Translations under genes and position numbers: made by a program
Assembly: GCA_947365915.1 (NCBI GenBank)
Contig: CANAXT010000010.1
Location: 1 to 36,724 of the forward strand
Length of the DNA: 36,724 nucleotides
Source of the DNA: an uncultured Mycoplasmatota bacterium
Lineage (GTDB): Bacteria; Bacillota_I; Bacilli_A; RF39; UBA660
Direction of reading: 5' to 3'
Shown: piece after piece, positions 16,273 to 24,452 of the stretch
Layout of the letters: every line of letters starts with the position of its first letter
How positions within the stretch are numbered: the stretch's first letter is position 1
Notes under the pieces: generated by a model
What the model saw: the letters and a program-made list of their open reading frames with translations, nothing else
Told to the model about the DNA's origin: nothing
Database searches by the model: none

Positions 16273-17169
16273 CTATCCCTCACTTATCTGACAAGTATAC
16301 CCTGCAATATTGAAATATTCTGTAACCAATTCTAATGTATCTGTTTTTCGAACATCATTAAACGCGTGCAATACATCATCACCTTCATTTTCTTTATATT
16401 CATATGAAATTTTTGAAAAATCTGCTTTTGTATAATCTGTTTTCACAGTAAACACATGCTTGTCCCCTGACGGCACATATTTTGTAGTAAACCCTTTTAC
16501 TTTTCCAAGTTTGTTGATCCATTCCTGATAATATTCTGCTACATATGGAAGATCAGTTTGTCCAGTTGCATCAATTGCTGATATCGTCCGAATTGTTTCA
16601 TCACTTAAAACGCCTTTTCCAACTTGATAACGAACTTTAATGCTATCTACAGTACGAATTCCACTATCATCATAAGTTTTTCTGCAAGAAAAGTTCTTAA
16701 ACTGTAATTTGGGACTACCACCATTATTTCCGCTTCCTCCATTGTTTCCAGAGCTTCCGTTTCCGCTTCCTCCATTGTTTCCAGAGCTTCCGTTTCCACT
16801 TCCTCCATTGTTTCCAGAGCCTCCATTTCCGCTTCCTCCATTGTTTCCAGAGCTTCCGTTTCCACTTCCTCCATTATTTCCAGAGCTTCCGTTTCCACTT
16901 CCTCCATTATTTCCAGAGCTTCCATTTCCGCTTCCTCCATTGTTTCCAGAGTTTCCATTTCCACTTCCTCCATTATTTCCAGAGCTTCCGTTTCCACTTC
17001 CTCCATTAGAGTTTCCGTTGTTATTTTCACCATTTTGATTGGAATTATTATTTGGATTATTTGAATTTTTTCCTTTATTCATAAAGACAAGAACCATCGC
17101 TACAATTGCAATAATCACAACTACCAATACAGAAATCAAAATAATCTTTGTTTTCTTGCTTTTATCCAT
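16273..17169 (-). CDS. Membrane-anchored protein with Gly/Ser/Asn repeat linker
   Basis: A 298-aa protein with a short basic N-terminus, one membrane helix (about residues 8-30), an Asn-rich hinge, eight copies of an 11-residue GSGNGSSGNNG unit (roughly residues 56-145) and a C-terminal extracytoplasmic domain bounded by cysteines (FSCRK and YTCQ). The repeat looks like a flexible stalk that lifts the domain away from the membrane. The domain is a paralogue of that in the downstream gene, which lacks the stalk. The start has an AAGGAGGATATC SD. The two long shadow ORFs over the repeat (one on each strand) are artefacts of a 33-nt unit without stops. The family is unknown; an envelope-associated function is inferred from topology. 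Confidence 0.8.
   Translation of the reverse strand: MDKSKKTKIILISVLVVVIIAIVAMVLVFMNKGKNSNNPNNNSNQNGENNNGNSNGGSGNGSSGNNGGSGNGNSGNNGGSGNGSSGNNGGSGNGSSGNNGGSGNGSSGNNGGSGNGGSGNNGGSGNGSSGNNGGSGNGSSGNNGGSGNNGGSPKLQFKNFSCRKTYDDSGIRTVDSIKVRYQVGKGVLSDETIRTISAIDATGQTDLPYVAEYYQEWINKLGKVKGFTTKYVPSGDKHVFTVKTDYTKADFSKISYEYKENEGDDVLHAFNDVRKTDTLELVTEYFNIAGYTCQISEG
16741..17004. repeat. 33-bp tandem repeat, eight copies, inside the Gly/Ser/Asn linker
   Basis: Eight consecutive 33-bp units start with ATTGTTTCCAGAG or ATTATTTCCAGAG, with a few synonymous or single-residue variants between copies; a partial ninth unit precedes at 16723-16740. The unit is in frame, so unit gain or loss would change the stalk length by 11 residues without breaking the gene. 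Confidence 0.95.
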
Positions 17170-17272
17170 ATGATATCCTCCTTATTCTATCTATTTATAA
17201 GTATATCAATTTTTTCGTAAATTGAAAAGACAAAATTGTTTTCTTTTATAAAGGAATGACATTTCTATACAG

Positions 17273-19015
17273 TTAATCCTCAAATTGACTCATATACAAA
17301 TCATAATAAAAACCTTTTTGTGCTAATAACTGTTCATGATTACCTCTTTCAATGATCTCTCCATGATTCAAAACCAAAATCGTATCCGCACTACGAATGG
17401 TAGATAAACGATGTGCAATCACAAAACTAGTTCTTCCATTCATAAGCTCTTTCATTCCTTGATTAATTTGAAGTTCTGTCCGTGTATCTACATTACTCGT
17501 TGCCTCATCCAAAATAAGAATATCTGGATCCGCTAAAATCGCTCGAGCAATCGCAATCAATTGTCTTTCACCCTCAGAAAAATTACTGCCTTCCTCTTCT
17601 ACAATAGAATCATATCCGTTAGGAAGTCGATGAATAAACTGATGTGCTTGAGCCTTTTTACTCGCTTCAATCACTTCCAATTCGGTAGCAAACTTATTTC
17701 CATATCGAATATTTTCTTTCACTGTTCCCTTAAATAAATGAGTATCCTGTAAAACAATTCCAATCTTTTTTCGAAGTTCTTTTTGCTTCACTTTAGAAAT
17801 GTCAATACCATCAATTTTAATCACACCATCACTAACATCATAAAATCGAGTTAACAAATTAATAATCGTTGTTTTTCCAGCACCTGTAGGCCCAACCAAA
17901 GCCACCGATTCTCCCTTTGAAACCTCTAAATTAATATCCTTTAATATTGGCTTATTTTTTGTATACCCAAAATGAACATGTTCTAGCGAAACAAACCCTT
18001 CTACATGATCAAATGAAATAGGCTCTTTCACATCTACAATTTCAATTGGTTGATCCATTACCTCAAACACTCGTTCCGCCCCTGCCAAAGCAGCCTGAAT
18101 AGAAGCATATAAAGTCGCTAACTGATTGATTGGTCTACGAAACATATCTGCATATGTAACAAAAGCCAAAATATTTCCAACAGTAGCATGTCCAAACACC
18201 GTCATAATAGATCCAACTGCAATAATCAGTACATATCCAATATTATTCACAGCCACATTAGCAGGAATTACCAAATTTGAATATAACTCTGCTTTAATAG
18301 AAACTTCTCTAAGAGCATTATTATATTGTTCAAATTCTAAAACCGATTCGTCTTCTTTACAATAACTTTTGATCACTCGCATACCAGTCATCATTTCTTC
18401 AGATACTCCATTTAACTTTCCCAAATTATCTTGTTGTTTCATAAAATACTTTCCAGAAGCGACTCCGATTTTCACTACAATCCAAAAGAAAATCGGAACC
18501 GTAACAATTGTTGCAAGAGCCAAAAAAGGATTCATAATAAACATAATAACAGTCACACCAACCAACATTAATACACTGCTGATAATTTGAATAACGGCTT
18601 CACTCAAAGCATCATCAATAATCGTAATATCATTCGTAAAACGACTCATCAAATCTCCTTTTTTATGTTGATCAAAAAAACTCAAATCTAACTTTTCTAA
18701 GTGCTGGAACAAATCTGTACGCAAATAATACATCGACTGCTCTGAAATACGAACCATAATATAATTCGTAATCCATCTAGAAAACGTAATTAATAAATAA
18801 AGTATAACCAAAGCGATACATAAAAATAATAATGGCTTCATATCCTCCTTTCCGACAAATTGATCCACCGCTACACTAAGCAAATAAGGAGCAATCACAC
18901 TAGCAACCGTTGCAAACAAAACAAAAAAAGTAACAAATCCCAATTTTAAACGATCTTTTTTCAAATATCCCCAAAGACGTTTCATTGTTTGTTTAGGATT
19001 CAATGCTTTTTCCAC
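17273..19015 (-). CDS. Heterodimeric ABC exporter subunit with canonical Walker B
   Basis: A 580-aa half-transporter with six membrane helices (residues about 25-310) and a C-terminal nucleotide-binding domain. Motifs are Walker A GPTGAGKTT, Q-loop LQDTHLF, a variant signature FSEGERQ in place of LSGGQ, Walker B LILDEATS with the catalytic Glu, and H-loop AHRLST. Together with the partner gene, whose Walker B ends in Asp, this gives one competent and one degenerate ATP site, as in TM287/288, LmrCD and BmrCD. This gene corresponds to the TM288 side. Translation starts at a GTG (19015) behind a GGGGGGA site and overlaps the upstream gene by 23 nt. The substrate is unknown; drug or lipid export is typical. 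Confidence 0.93.
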   Translation of the reverse strand: MEKALNPKQTMKRLWGYLKKDRLKLGFVTFFVLFATVASVIAPYLLSVAVDQFVGKEDMKPLLFLCIALVILYLLITFSRWITNYIMVRISEQSMYYLRTDLFQHLEKLDLSFFDQHKKGDLMSRFTNDITIIDDALSEAVIQIISSVLMLVGVTVIMFIMNPFLALATIVTVPIFFWIVVKIGVASGKYFMKQQDNLGKLNGVSEEMMTGMRVIKSYCKEDESVLEFEQYNNALREVSIKAELYSNLVIPANVAVNNIGYVLIIAVGSIMTVFGHATVGNILAFVTYADMFRRPINQLATLYASIQAALAGAERVFEVMDQPIEIVDVKEPISFDHVEGFVSLEHVHFGYTKNKPILKDINLEVSKGESVALVGPTGAGKTTIINLLTRFYDVSDGVIKIDGIDISKVKQKELRKKIGIVLQDTHLFKGTVKENIRYGNKFATELEVIEASKKAQAHQFIHRLPNGYDSIVEEEGSNFSEGERQLIAIARAILADPDILILDEATSNVDTRTELQINQGMKELMNGRTSFVIAHRLSTIRSADTILVLNHGEIIERGNHEQLLAQKGFYYDLYMSQFED

Positions 19016-20744
19016 GTTCTTCCCCCCTTTCTAACTGTGAATGATAAAGTTCTTGATAAAATTGACAATGTTGCATTAACTCTTGATGAGTTCCTTTTCC
19101 TACAATCTCTCCATCCTCTAATACTAAAATTTGATCTAGCTCCATAATTGATGCAATTTTACTTGCTACAATAATAGTAGTTCTATCTTTTAAAAATGGC
19201 TTCAAATTTGTTCGAATCTGATGATCTGTTTTCATATCTACTGCAGACAAAGTATCATCCAGTATCAATATCTTAGGATCTGATATGATTGCTCGAGCTA
19301 ACGACAAACGTTGTTTTTGACCACCTGATAAATTCACACCTCTCTGTTCTAAAACATAATCCATTCCTTTTTCTTGAATAAATTCATATGCACATGCAAT
19401 ATGAGCTCCATTTACCAATTGTTCTTCAGTAGCACGTTCATTTCCATAAGACAAATTTTCACGTATTGTTTTAGAAAACAAAAATGGTTTTTGTAAAGCA
19501 ATACTAACATATTTCCGAATAAAAGAAAGACGATAATCTTTGATATTAATATCATCGATTAAAATTTCACCACTAGAGACATCATAAAATCTTGGAATTA
19601 AATTTACGAGTGTACTTTTCCCACTTCCAGTTCCACCAATAATACCAATGGTTTCACCTGGATGAACCACAAAATTAATGTTTTTTAAAACCGCATCTCC
19701 TGATCCATTATCATACGCAAAACTAACATTTTTAAATTCTAATTTCCCAGTCATAGTTTCTAAAGACAAAGCCTGTTTTCCATCTTCTAAATCCTGATCT
19801 AATCCAAGTATTTCATTAATTCGAAATGCACTAACCTCACTTCTAGAAAGCATCACAATAACCATGGACGCCATCATAAGTGCTGTCAAAATATTCGTCA
19901 AATACTCAATAAAAGCCATGATATCTCCAACTTGTAATGTTCCCAAATTCACTTCAATTCCACCATACCAAAGTAAAAGAACTGTCGCAATATGAATAAA
20001 CAACATCACAATTGGAAGAGCAGTTACCATAATACGAGTCCCTTTCACAGTAACATCCATTAAATGTTGACTAACTTCTTCAAAACGTTTGATTTCATGT
20101 TCTTCCATAACAAATGCTTTTACAACACGAATTCCGCTTAAATTTTCCCTAACTACTGTATTTACTTCATCAACACTATCTTGCATTTTTTGAAAATAAG
20201 GAAACGCTTTTTTCATAACAATCGATACAACAACAATCATAAATGGAATTAAAATAAGCAATACCATAGAAAGCTTTGGACTAATTGTAAGTGCCATAAT
20301 TAAACTTCCAATTACAATCACTGGCACCCGAAAAATAAAACGCAAACAAAGCATTAAAACACTTCCAATTAAAGTAATATCATTTGTAATAATCGTTACC
20401 AAATGTCCTGTCTTAATTTTATCTAAATTGAAAAAAGATAAGTTAGATATTTTATGAAATAATTCTTTTCTTAAATCACTAGCAAAATATCCACTTGCTT
20501 TCGCACTATAATAAGTACTTAAAATACCTCCAACAATACCCAATACAGTTAAAATAACCATAATCCCCAAATGTAATATAATATAACCAATATTTTTTTC
20601 AGCAATCCCAACATTAACTACATTCGCCATAATAGACGGCAAAAAAAGTTCCATAATTACTTCTAAAAATATCAATGAAGGAGCCAAAAAGGCCCATTTT
20701 TTATATGGTTTTAAAAAACGTAACAGTTTTCCTAAGTTCTTCAT
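18993..20744 (-). CDS. Heterodimeric ABC exporter subunit with degenerate Walker B
   Basis: A half-transporter of about 583 aa with six membrane helices and a nucleotide-binding domain. Motifs are Walker A GGTGSGKST, Q-loop LQKPFLF, a normal signature LSGGQKQR, and Walker B LILDDTLS, where Asp replaces the catalytic Glu; the H-loop is ASKIAS with Lys in place of His. These losses define the non-catalytic site subunit (TM287/BmrC side). The track starts at a TTG (20759); I prefer the ATG at 20744 (MKNLGKLL), which has a GAGG SD 9 nt upstream. It is the first gene of the exporter operon, behind a strong sigma-A promoter. Confidence 0.92.
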   Translation of the reverse strand: MKNLGKLLRFLKPYKKWAFLAPSLIFLEVIMELFLPSIMANVVNVGIAEKNIGYIILHLGIMVILTVLGIVGGILSTYYSAKASGYFASDLRKELFHKISNLSFFNLDKIKTGHLVTIITNDITLIGSVLMLCLRFIFRVPVIVIGSLIMALTISPKLSMVLLILIPFMIVVVSIVMKKAFPYFQKMQDSVDEVNTVVRENLSGIRVVKAFVMEEHEIKRFEEVSQHLMDVTVKGTRIMVTALPIVMLFIHIATVLLLWYGGIEVNLGTLQVGDIMAFIEYLTNILTALMMASMVIVMLSRSEVSAFRINEILGLDQDLEDGKQALSLETMTGKLEFKNVSFAYDNGSGDAVLKNINFVVHPGETIGIIGGTGSGKSTLVNLIPRFYDVSSGEILIDDINIKDYRLSFIRKYVSIALQKPFLFSKTIRENLSYGNERATEEQLVNGAHIACAYEFIQEKGMDYVLEQRGVNLSGGQKQRLSLARAIISDPKILILDDTLSAVDMKTDHQIRTNLKPFLKDRTTIIVASKIASIMELDQILVLEDGEIVGKGTHQELMQHCQFYQELYHSQLERGEERGKSIES

Positions 20745-20764
20745 TGTATCATTCCTCAATTATT

Positions 20765-20793
20765 ATTATAGCCAAAAAAAGGAAAGATATCAA
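20765..20793 (-). promoter_or_regulatory. Sigma-A promoter of the ABC exporter operon
   Basis: On the minus strand, TTGATA (20793-20788), a 17-bp spacer and TATAAT (20770-20765), about 20 nt before the start codon. Confidence 0.8.
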
Positions 20794-20820
20794 TGTTCTT
20801 CCCTCTCACTTGATTATAGA

Positions 20821-20859
20821 ATTGATAAAACAAAAATCAACAAATTCAGTTTTATCAAT
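20821..20859. repeat. Inverted repeat upstream of the ABC operon promoter
   Basis: ATTGATAAAAC and GTTTTATCAAT form a perfect 11-bp inverted repeat with a 17-nt spacer, 28 nt upstream of the -35 box of the exporter promoter. It could be an operator for a dimeric regulator or a hairpin. No regulator gene lies beside it. The rest of the stretch to 21040 shows no gene, tRNA or riboswitch that I recognise. Confidence 0.4.
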
Positions 20860-21040
20860 AGAATAGGAGTTGCTAAGGCATTTCTACCTCATTACTATTA
20901 TGGTTACTATTTTTTTATTTTATACATTTTTTAATAACAATGGTTAATTTTCGTTCATAGGCGTCTGTGCCAAAGGCTATTAAATTCTAGTTTATCTAAT
21001 TTTAAAACCTTTATTTTTCTTTATATTTTCCCAATTTTGA

Positions 21041-22310
21041 TTAAAATAAACTAAAGTATAAATATAAAGTTTCAAAATTTTGCTTATTATAGTCTAATTC
21101 ATGAGTATCATCTTTAATTTTTGTGAAATAATGATTGTACCTTCTTGTTACTAACTCTTCAATATTTTCTTTAGTTTTTTCCTTTTGATTATTTATTCTT
21201 GAAATTTCTCTTTCTACATTTTTTTTATTTTTTCTTCTTGCAAAACAAAACCTAATAATTCTTTAAGTCCTTTCCCATTTTAAAATAATGATAATTTATT
21301 TCTATTATGTACTTTTAATCCTAAACAATAAGGCAAGAATATATGTTTTGCTACCATATCTTCTTCATAAATACCACCATATAAAGTTTTGAAAATAAGC
21401 GCTAATAAATCATAATCAGATAAAACCCTATTTATTTCTCTCATATTAAGTTTGAAATAATCAATTATTGCAAATAAAGAATAATTCCAAAATTGGCTAG
21501 TCTTATTTATACTAAATACTTTGCTTAAATATTTTTCGGTATCTATCCCATCTAATTCTATTATTAAATCATAAAATTTGTTTAAGTAACTATATCCATC
21601 AAAATTACTTCCATAGCAATTGTTAATTGTATGACTTAATTGCTCATTATTTGTAGATACTATAAAAACTATATTATCATTGCAAAAAAAATGTTTTAAA
21701 GTTTCTAATAAATTTACCGCAAAAATAGGTTTACATCTATCCAATCCATCTACAATAAAAAGCATTTTTTTATCATTTGGTATTATATTTTTCAATAATT
21801 GATTTAGTGCATTTCTTTTTTTCTTCTACTGTAAATATCTCCTTGAGGATATCCTCAAAAGATGTAACTTTATCAAGATCTATTAAATTTCCACTTATAG
21901 ATTTTAATAATTCCTTTAAGTTAAAGGGTAATTGTACTTTACTATTTGTAGTTTGGTTCTTTTCTTTTGGATAATCATTAATTAAATTATAAATTAATGA
22001 TAACAATGGTGAATCATGCATGTCATTTTCCCAAGCATTATAATAAAAAAACAATATAATTATTTTTAAACTTTTTTGCAGAGTTTTTATTCAATGTATT
22101 TAAATTTTTCTTTTTGTTAATTAATTCTAACTGCTTTACAAATATAGTTTTTCCAATTCCCCAGTTTCCATCAATCGAAATAACCACATTACTATTTAAA
22201 CTGTTTAATATATCAATTAATTTACTTAATTTTTTATTTTCCCCTAAATAATCTTTTTCAATACTATCAACAAGATTCTCTTCGGTAAGCTGCATATCAT
22301 ATTTTTCCAT
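21041..22310 (-). pseudogene. KAP-family P-loop NTPase, broken by frameshifts and a stop
   Basis: Three track ORFs and an unlisted tail are fragments of one gene. Reading in order gives Walker A WGIGKT (fragment 22038-22310), the family FNAW-like YYNAWEN (fragment 21773-22054) and the Walker B VDGLDRCKP (fragment 21280-21795), all hallmarks of KAP NTPases. Frame is lost at a T7 run near 22045, an A7 run near 21820 and an A8 run near 21229; in addition an in-frame TAA follows SLF at 21280. Past the last slip the tail reads on to a stop at 21041. KAP NTPases are often plasmid- or defence-associated, and some are membrane-bound. The 5' end starts 1 nt after the DUF1016 stop, so the two were an operon. 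Inactive unless the indels are sequencing errors. Confidence 0.82.
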
Positions 22311-22311
22311 A

Positions 22312-23322
22312 TTATTTATCTTCTACCATTGGCAAATGTAATCTAATTTCTTCCTCAGTAGGCAATTTTTCTTGAATTTCTTGAGTTAGTTGTTCAAATA
22401 TCTTGTATTCACTAACCCCAACAGGCTTATTTATATATTTTAAAGTATAATCAACTATTTTATTACTTTTATTTTGACATAAAATAATTCCTATAGATGG
22501 ATTATCATTTTCATCCTTTACTTCTTCATCTAAAGCAGTAAGATAGAATCCCATTTTACTAGCAAATTCTGGTTTGAACTCTACAACTTTTAATTCTACT
22601 GCAATATAGCATTTTAGTTTGATATGATAGAATAATAAATCTATATAAAAATCTTGATTATCTATTGTTATTTTGTACTGATTTCCAACAAAAGAAAAAC
22701 CATTACCTAGTTCAAGTAAAATATTTTTTAGCTTACCTAACATTTTGTTTTCTAATTCTTTTTCTTTATAGTCTTGTGTTAACTCAATTAAATCAAATAC
22801 ATAAGGTTCTTTCATCATATTGTTTGCAAGATCACTATTTTGTTTTAATGTTAATCCAAAGTTATTATGTTTTATCGCACTTACTTGTCTATCATAAAGG
22901 TTAGTATCTATTTGATATACAAGAATACTATCAGACCAGCCATCTTCTAAACATCTACTCATATACCATTTTCGAATCTCTTTATCTTTTACTTTTTGCA
23001 TTAAAGTAATATTATGTTTCCAAGGCAATTGTGCAACCAGTTGCACAAATTCTTCATCATCTTTATATTCATTATAAAAAGATTTCATATATTTTAAATT
23101 ACGAACAGAAAAACCTTTTAAATTAGGGAAGGACATTTTTAATTCTATTGCAACATTATCAATAAACTTATTTCCCCAACTACTATTTTCTTCTAATGTT
23201 TTACCAATATTAAAATACAAATTAACTAATTTTTTATTAGCATCGGTCATAATTTCTAATTGGGTTTTAGTAATATCATTTTTAATATTACTTGTTATTT
23301 CTTGAAATGATTTATCTAACAT
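22312..23322 (-). CDS. DUF1016 (YhcG-like) PDDEXK nuclease family protein
   Basis: A 336-aa protein of the DUF1016/YhcG family, with a helical N-terminal domain (an LYFNIGKTLEE motif, then SVRNLKYMKSFY and VAQLPWKHN) and a C-terminal PDDEXK nuclease fold. Candidate active-site motifs are FYIDLLFYH and AVELKVVEF. The family is frequently near type I restriction genes or in mobile islands, with proposed DNA cleavage in repair or defence; experimental support is limited. The AGGAGG site gives a clear start. Its partner is the broken KAP NTPase directly downstream. No hsdR/M/S genes are in this window. Confidence 0.88.
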   Translation of the reverse strand: MLDKSFQEITSNIKNDITKTQLEIMTDANKKLVNLYFNIGKTLEENSSWGNKFIDNVAIELKMSFPNLKGFSVRNLKYMKSFYNEYKDDEEFVQLVAQLPWKHNITLMQKVKDKEIRKWYMSRCLEDGWSDSILVYQIDTNLYDRQVSAIKHNNFGLTLKQNSDLANNMMKEPYVFDLIELTQDYKEKELENKMLGKLKNILLELGNGFSFVGNQYKITIDNQDFYIDLLFYHIKLKCYIAVELKVVEFKPEFASKMGFYLTALDEEVKDENDNPSIGIILCQNKSNKIVDYTLKYINKPVGVSEYKIFEQLTQEIQEKLPTEEEIRLHLPMVEDK

Positions 23323-23476
23323 AGTTAAGCCTCCTCGTATAAATATTATACCATTTTAAAGGAATTATTTATACTATTTTAGGTAGCATTTTTATTGAAT
23401 TTTTTTAATCATAATTAACACTTTTTAAACTTTTTCATATTAATCTTAACAAAATTTAATCCAAAACAACAAAAAT

Positions 23477-23492
23477 GGAGCCTTTCGGCTCC
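23477..23492. terminator. GGAGCC/GGCTCC hairpin between DUF1016 and the lipoprotein gene
   Basis: A perfect 6-bp stem. On the minus strand the loop is GAAA (GNRA) and the stem is followed by ATTTTTG, which makes a minus-strand terminator the better reading; on the plus strand the T-run is distant. No minus-strand gene ends here, so it may stop antisense read-through or belong to a small RNA. Confidence 0.5.
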
Positions 23493-23536
23493 TTCAGGGG
23501 GTTTTACTCTTTTTCAATGAAAATAGTAAAAAACAT

Positions 23537-23565
23537 TTGACTTTTTGCAGATTTTATAACATAAT
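23537..23565 (+). promoter_or_regulatory. Sigma-A promoter of the lipoprotein gene
   Basis: TTGACT (23537-23542), a 17-bp spacer and CATAAT (23560-23565). The AAGGGAG ribosome-binding site and the ATG at 23597 follow. Confidence 0.75.
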
Positions 23566-23596
23566 ATTATTCAAGTTCCGAAGGGAGAAAATAATT

Positions 23597-24058
23597 ATGA
23601 GAATTAAAAATTTTAAAATCAATCAAAAGGCAACATCTAAATTAGTGGCTTGTGTATTAGCTGGTACTCTTGCGGCTACAACATTAACAGGATGTGAAGA
23701 TACTAATAGAAATAATCTTTTAAAAGGAACTATTTTAGAAAATACTTGTGTAGTTACTTTTGAAGATGGTTCTAAAGACATTGCAGTTGCAATTGATACT
23801 TGTGATGATAAATATCATCATTATTATAGTATTATATCAGGAGAGTATTTTGGAAGCAAAAATTGTCAGAAAAAAACAATTTATAAAACTGTAGTTCATC
23901 ATTATGAAATTACTAATGAAGAAAATATTACTGGCTATTTAACAACTGATGAATTGACAAAAGCAATACAAGGAGAATTAGATAACAATGATATAATTAC
24001 TATTGTTAGTAGATCTATTGAACCAATTAATGAAAAAACAAATACAAAAACAAAATAA
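23597..24058 (+). CDS. Small predicted lipoprotein
   Basis: The track ORF begins at 23537, inside the promoter; the ATG at 23597 with an AAGGGAG SD is the real start, giving about 153 aa. The N-terminus is basic (MRIKNFKINQK), then a hydrophobic core, then a lipobox LTGC at about residue 32, so a diacylglyceryl-Cys lipoprotein is expected. The mature part is unusual: many His, Tyr and Asp residues (DKYHHYYS, VVHHYEI) and a C-terminal Lys/Thr tail. I do not recognise a family. It stands alone, between a DUF1016/KAP remnant and a transposase remnant, with its own promoter and a strong terminator. The His-rich patches could bind metal, which is only an inference. Confidence 0.8.
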   Translation: MRIKNFKINQKATSKLVACVLAGTLAATTLTGCEDTNRNNLLKGTILENTCVVTFEDGSKDIAVAIDTCDDKYHHYYSIISGEYFGSKNCQKKTIYKTVVHHYEITNEENITGYLTTDELTKAIQGELDNNDIITIVSRSIEPINEKTNTKTK

Positions 24059-24077
24059 TTATTATTGCTAAAATTTT

Positions 24078-24126
24078 AAGACGGAGTAGGTCAAAATTAC
24101 ATCGACCATACCTCTGTCTTTTTATA
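24078..24126 (+). terminator. Rho-independent terminator of the lipoprotein gene
   Basis: AAGACGGAG pairs with CTCTGTCTT (one G-U), an inner GGTC/GACC stem extends it, and TTTTT follows. It lies 20 nt after the lipoprotein stop. Confidence 0.85.
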
Positions 24127-24149
24127 ACCTTAGTTTTGTTAATGAACTA

Positions 24150-24335
24150 CCTCAGGAAATTACACCCTAAAAAATTAAATCCTTTGGTTAGACCATTACT
24201 ATAATCATAAGTAACAGCATTTTCAATTACTTCAATATCAATTTCTATAAGATTAATAAAACTATTTTAGTTCTAAAACCTTCTGTAATCTTGCTTTTTC
24301 AATCCACAAAAAACTCCTTTTCCAGCTCAGTTTAA
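24150..24335 (-). pseudogene. Decayed fragment of an ISL3-like transposase C-terminus
   Basis: The minus strand reads ENAVTYDYSNGLTKGFN, close to the ISL3-family block with YSNG followed by EG and N-N-x-IK that marks the end of the DDE domain. The preceding FLWIEKARLQKVLELK piece, in a different frame, fits the helix usually found ahead of this block. Stops and a frame change interrupt it, no IS ends are evident, and the rest of the gene is missing. The family call comes from motif memory alone. Confidence 0.5.
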
Positions 24336-24423
24336 TTAATTCTTCATTTTAATTTAGATAAAAAGTAATGTCAGTTTTGGAAAGCTTTATTTTTGATGTC
24401 TTCTAAACTAAAATTTTTTTCTA

Positions 24424-24452
24424 AAAAAAACTGACCTCAAAAATCAGTTTTT
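24424..24452 (-). terminator. Terminator of the fabK operon
   Basis: On the minus strand, AAAACTGA, a loop, and TCAGTTTTTTTT. The first arm contains the fabK stop codon TGA. Confidence 0.8.

Noticed and set aside
16647-17038. Two long ORFs over the Gly/Ser/Asn repeat, one minus frame (128 aa) and one plus frame (109 aa)
   Set aside because: They arise from a stop-free 33-bp unit, lack SD sites, and are repetitive in a way dictated by the real gene frame.
20860-21040. Possible gene fragment (plus-strand GVAKAFLPHYYYGYYFF)
   Set aside because: Too short, stops nearby, and no family could be recognised.
22312-23322. Part of a type I restriction system
   Set aside because: DUF1016 genes often lie near hsd genes, but no hsdR, hsdM or hsdS is present in the window.
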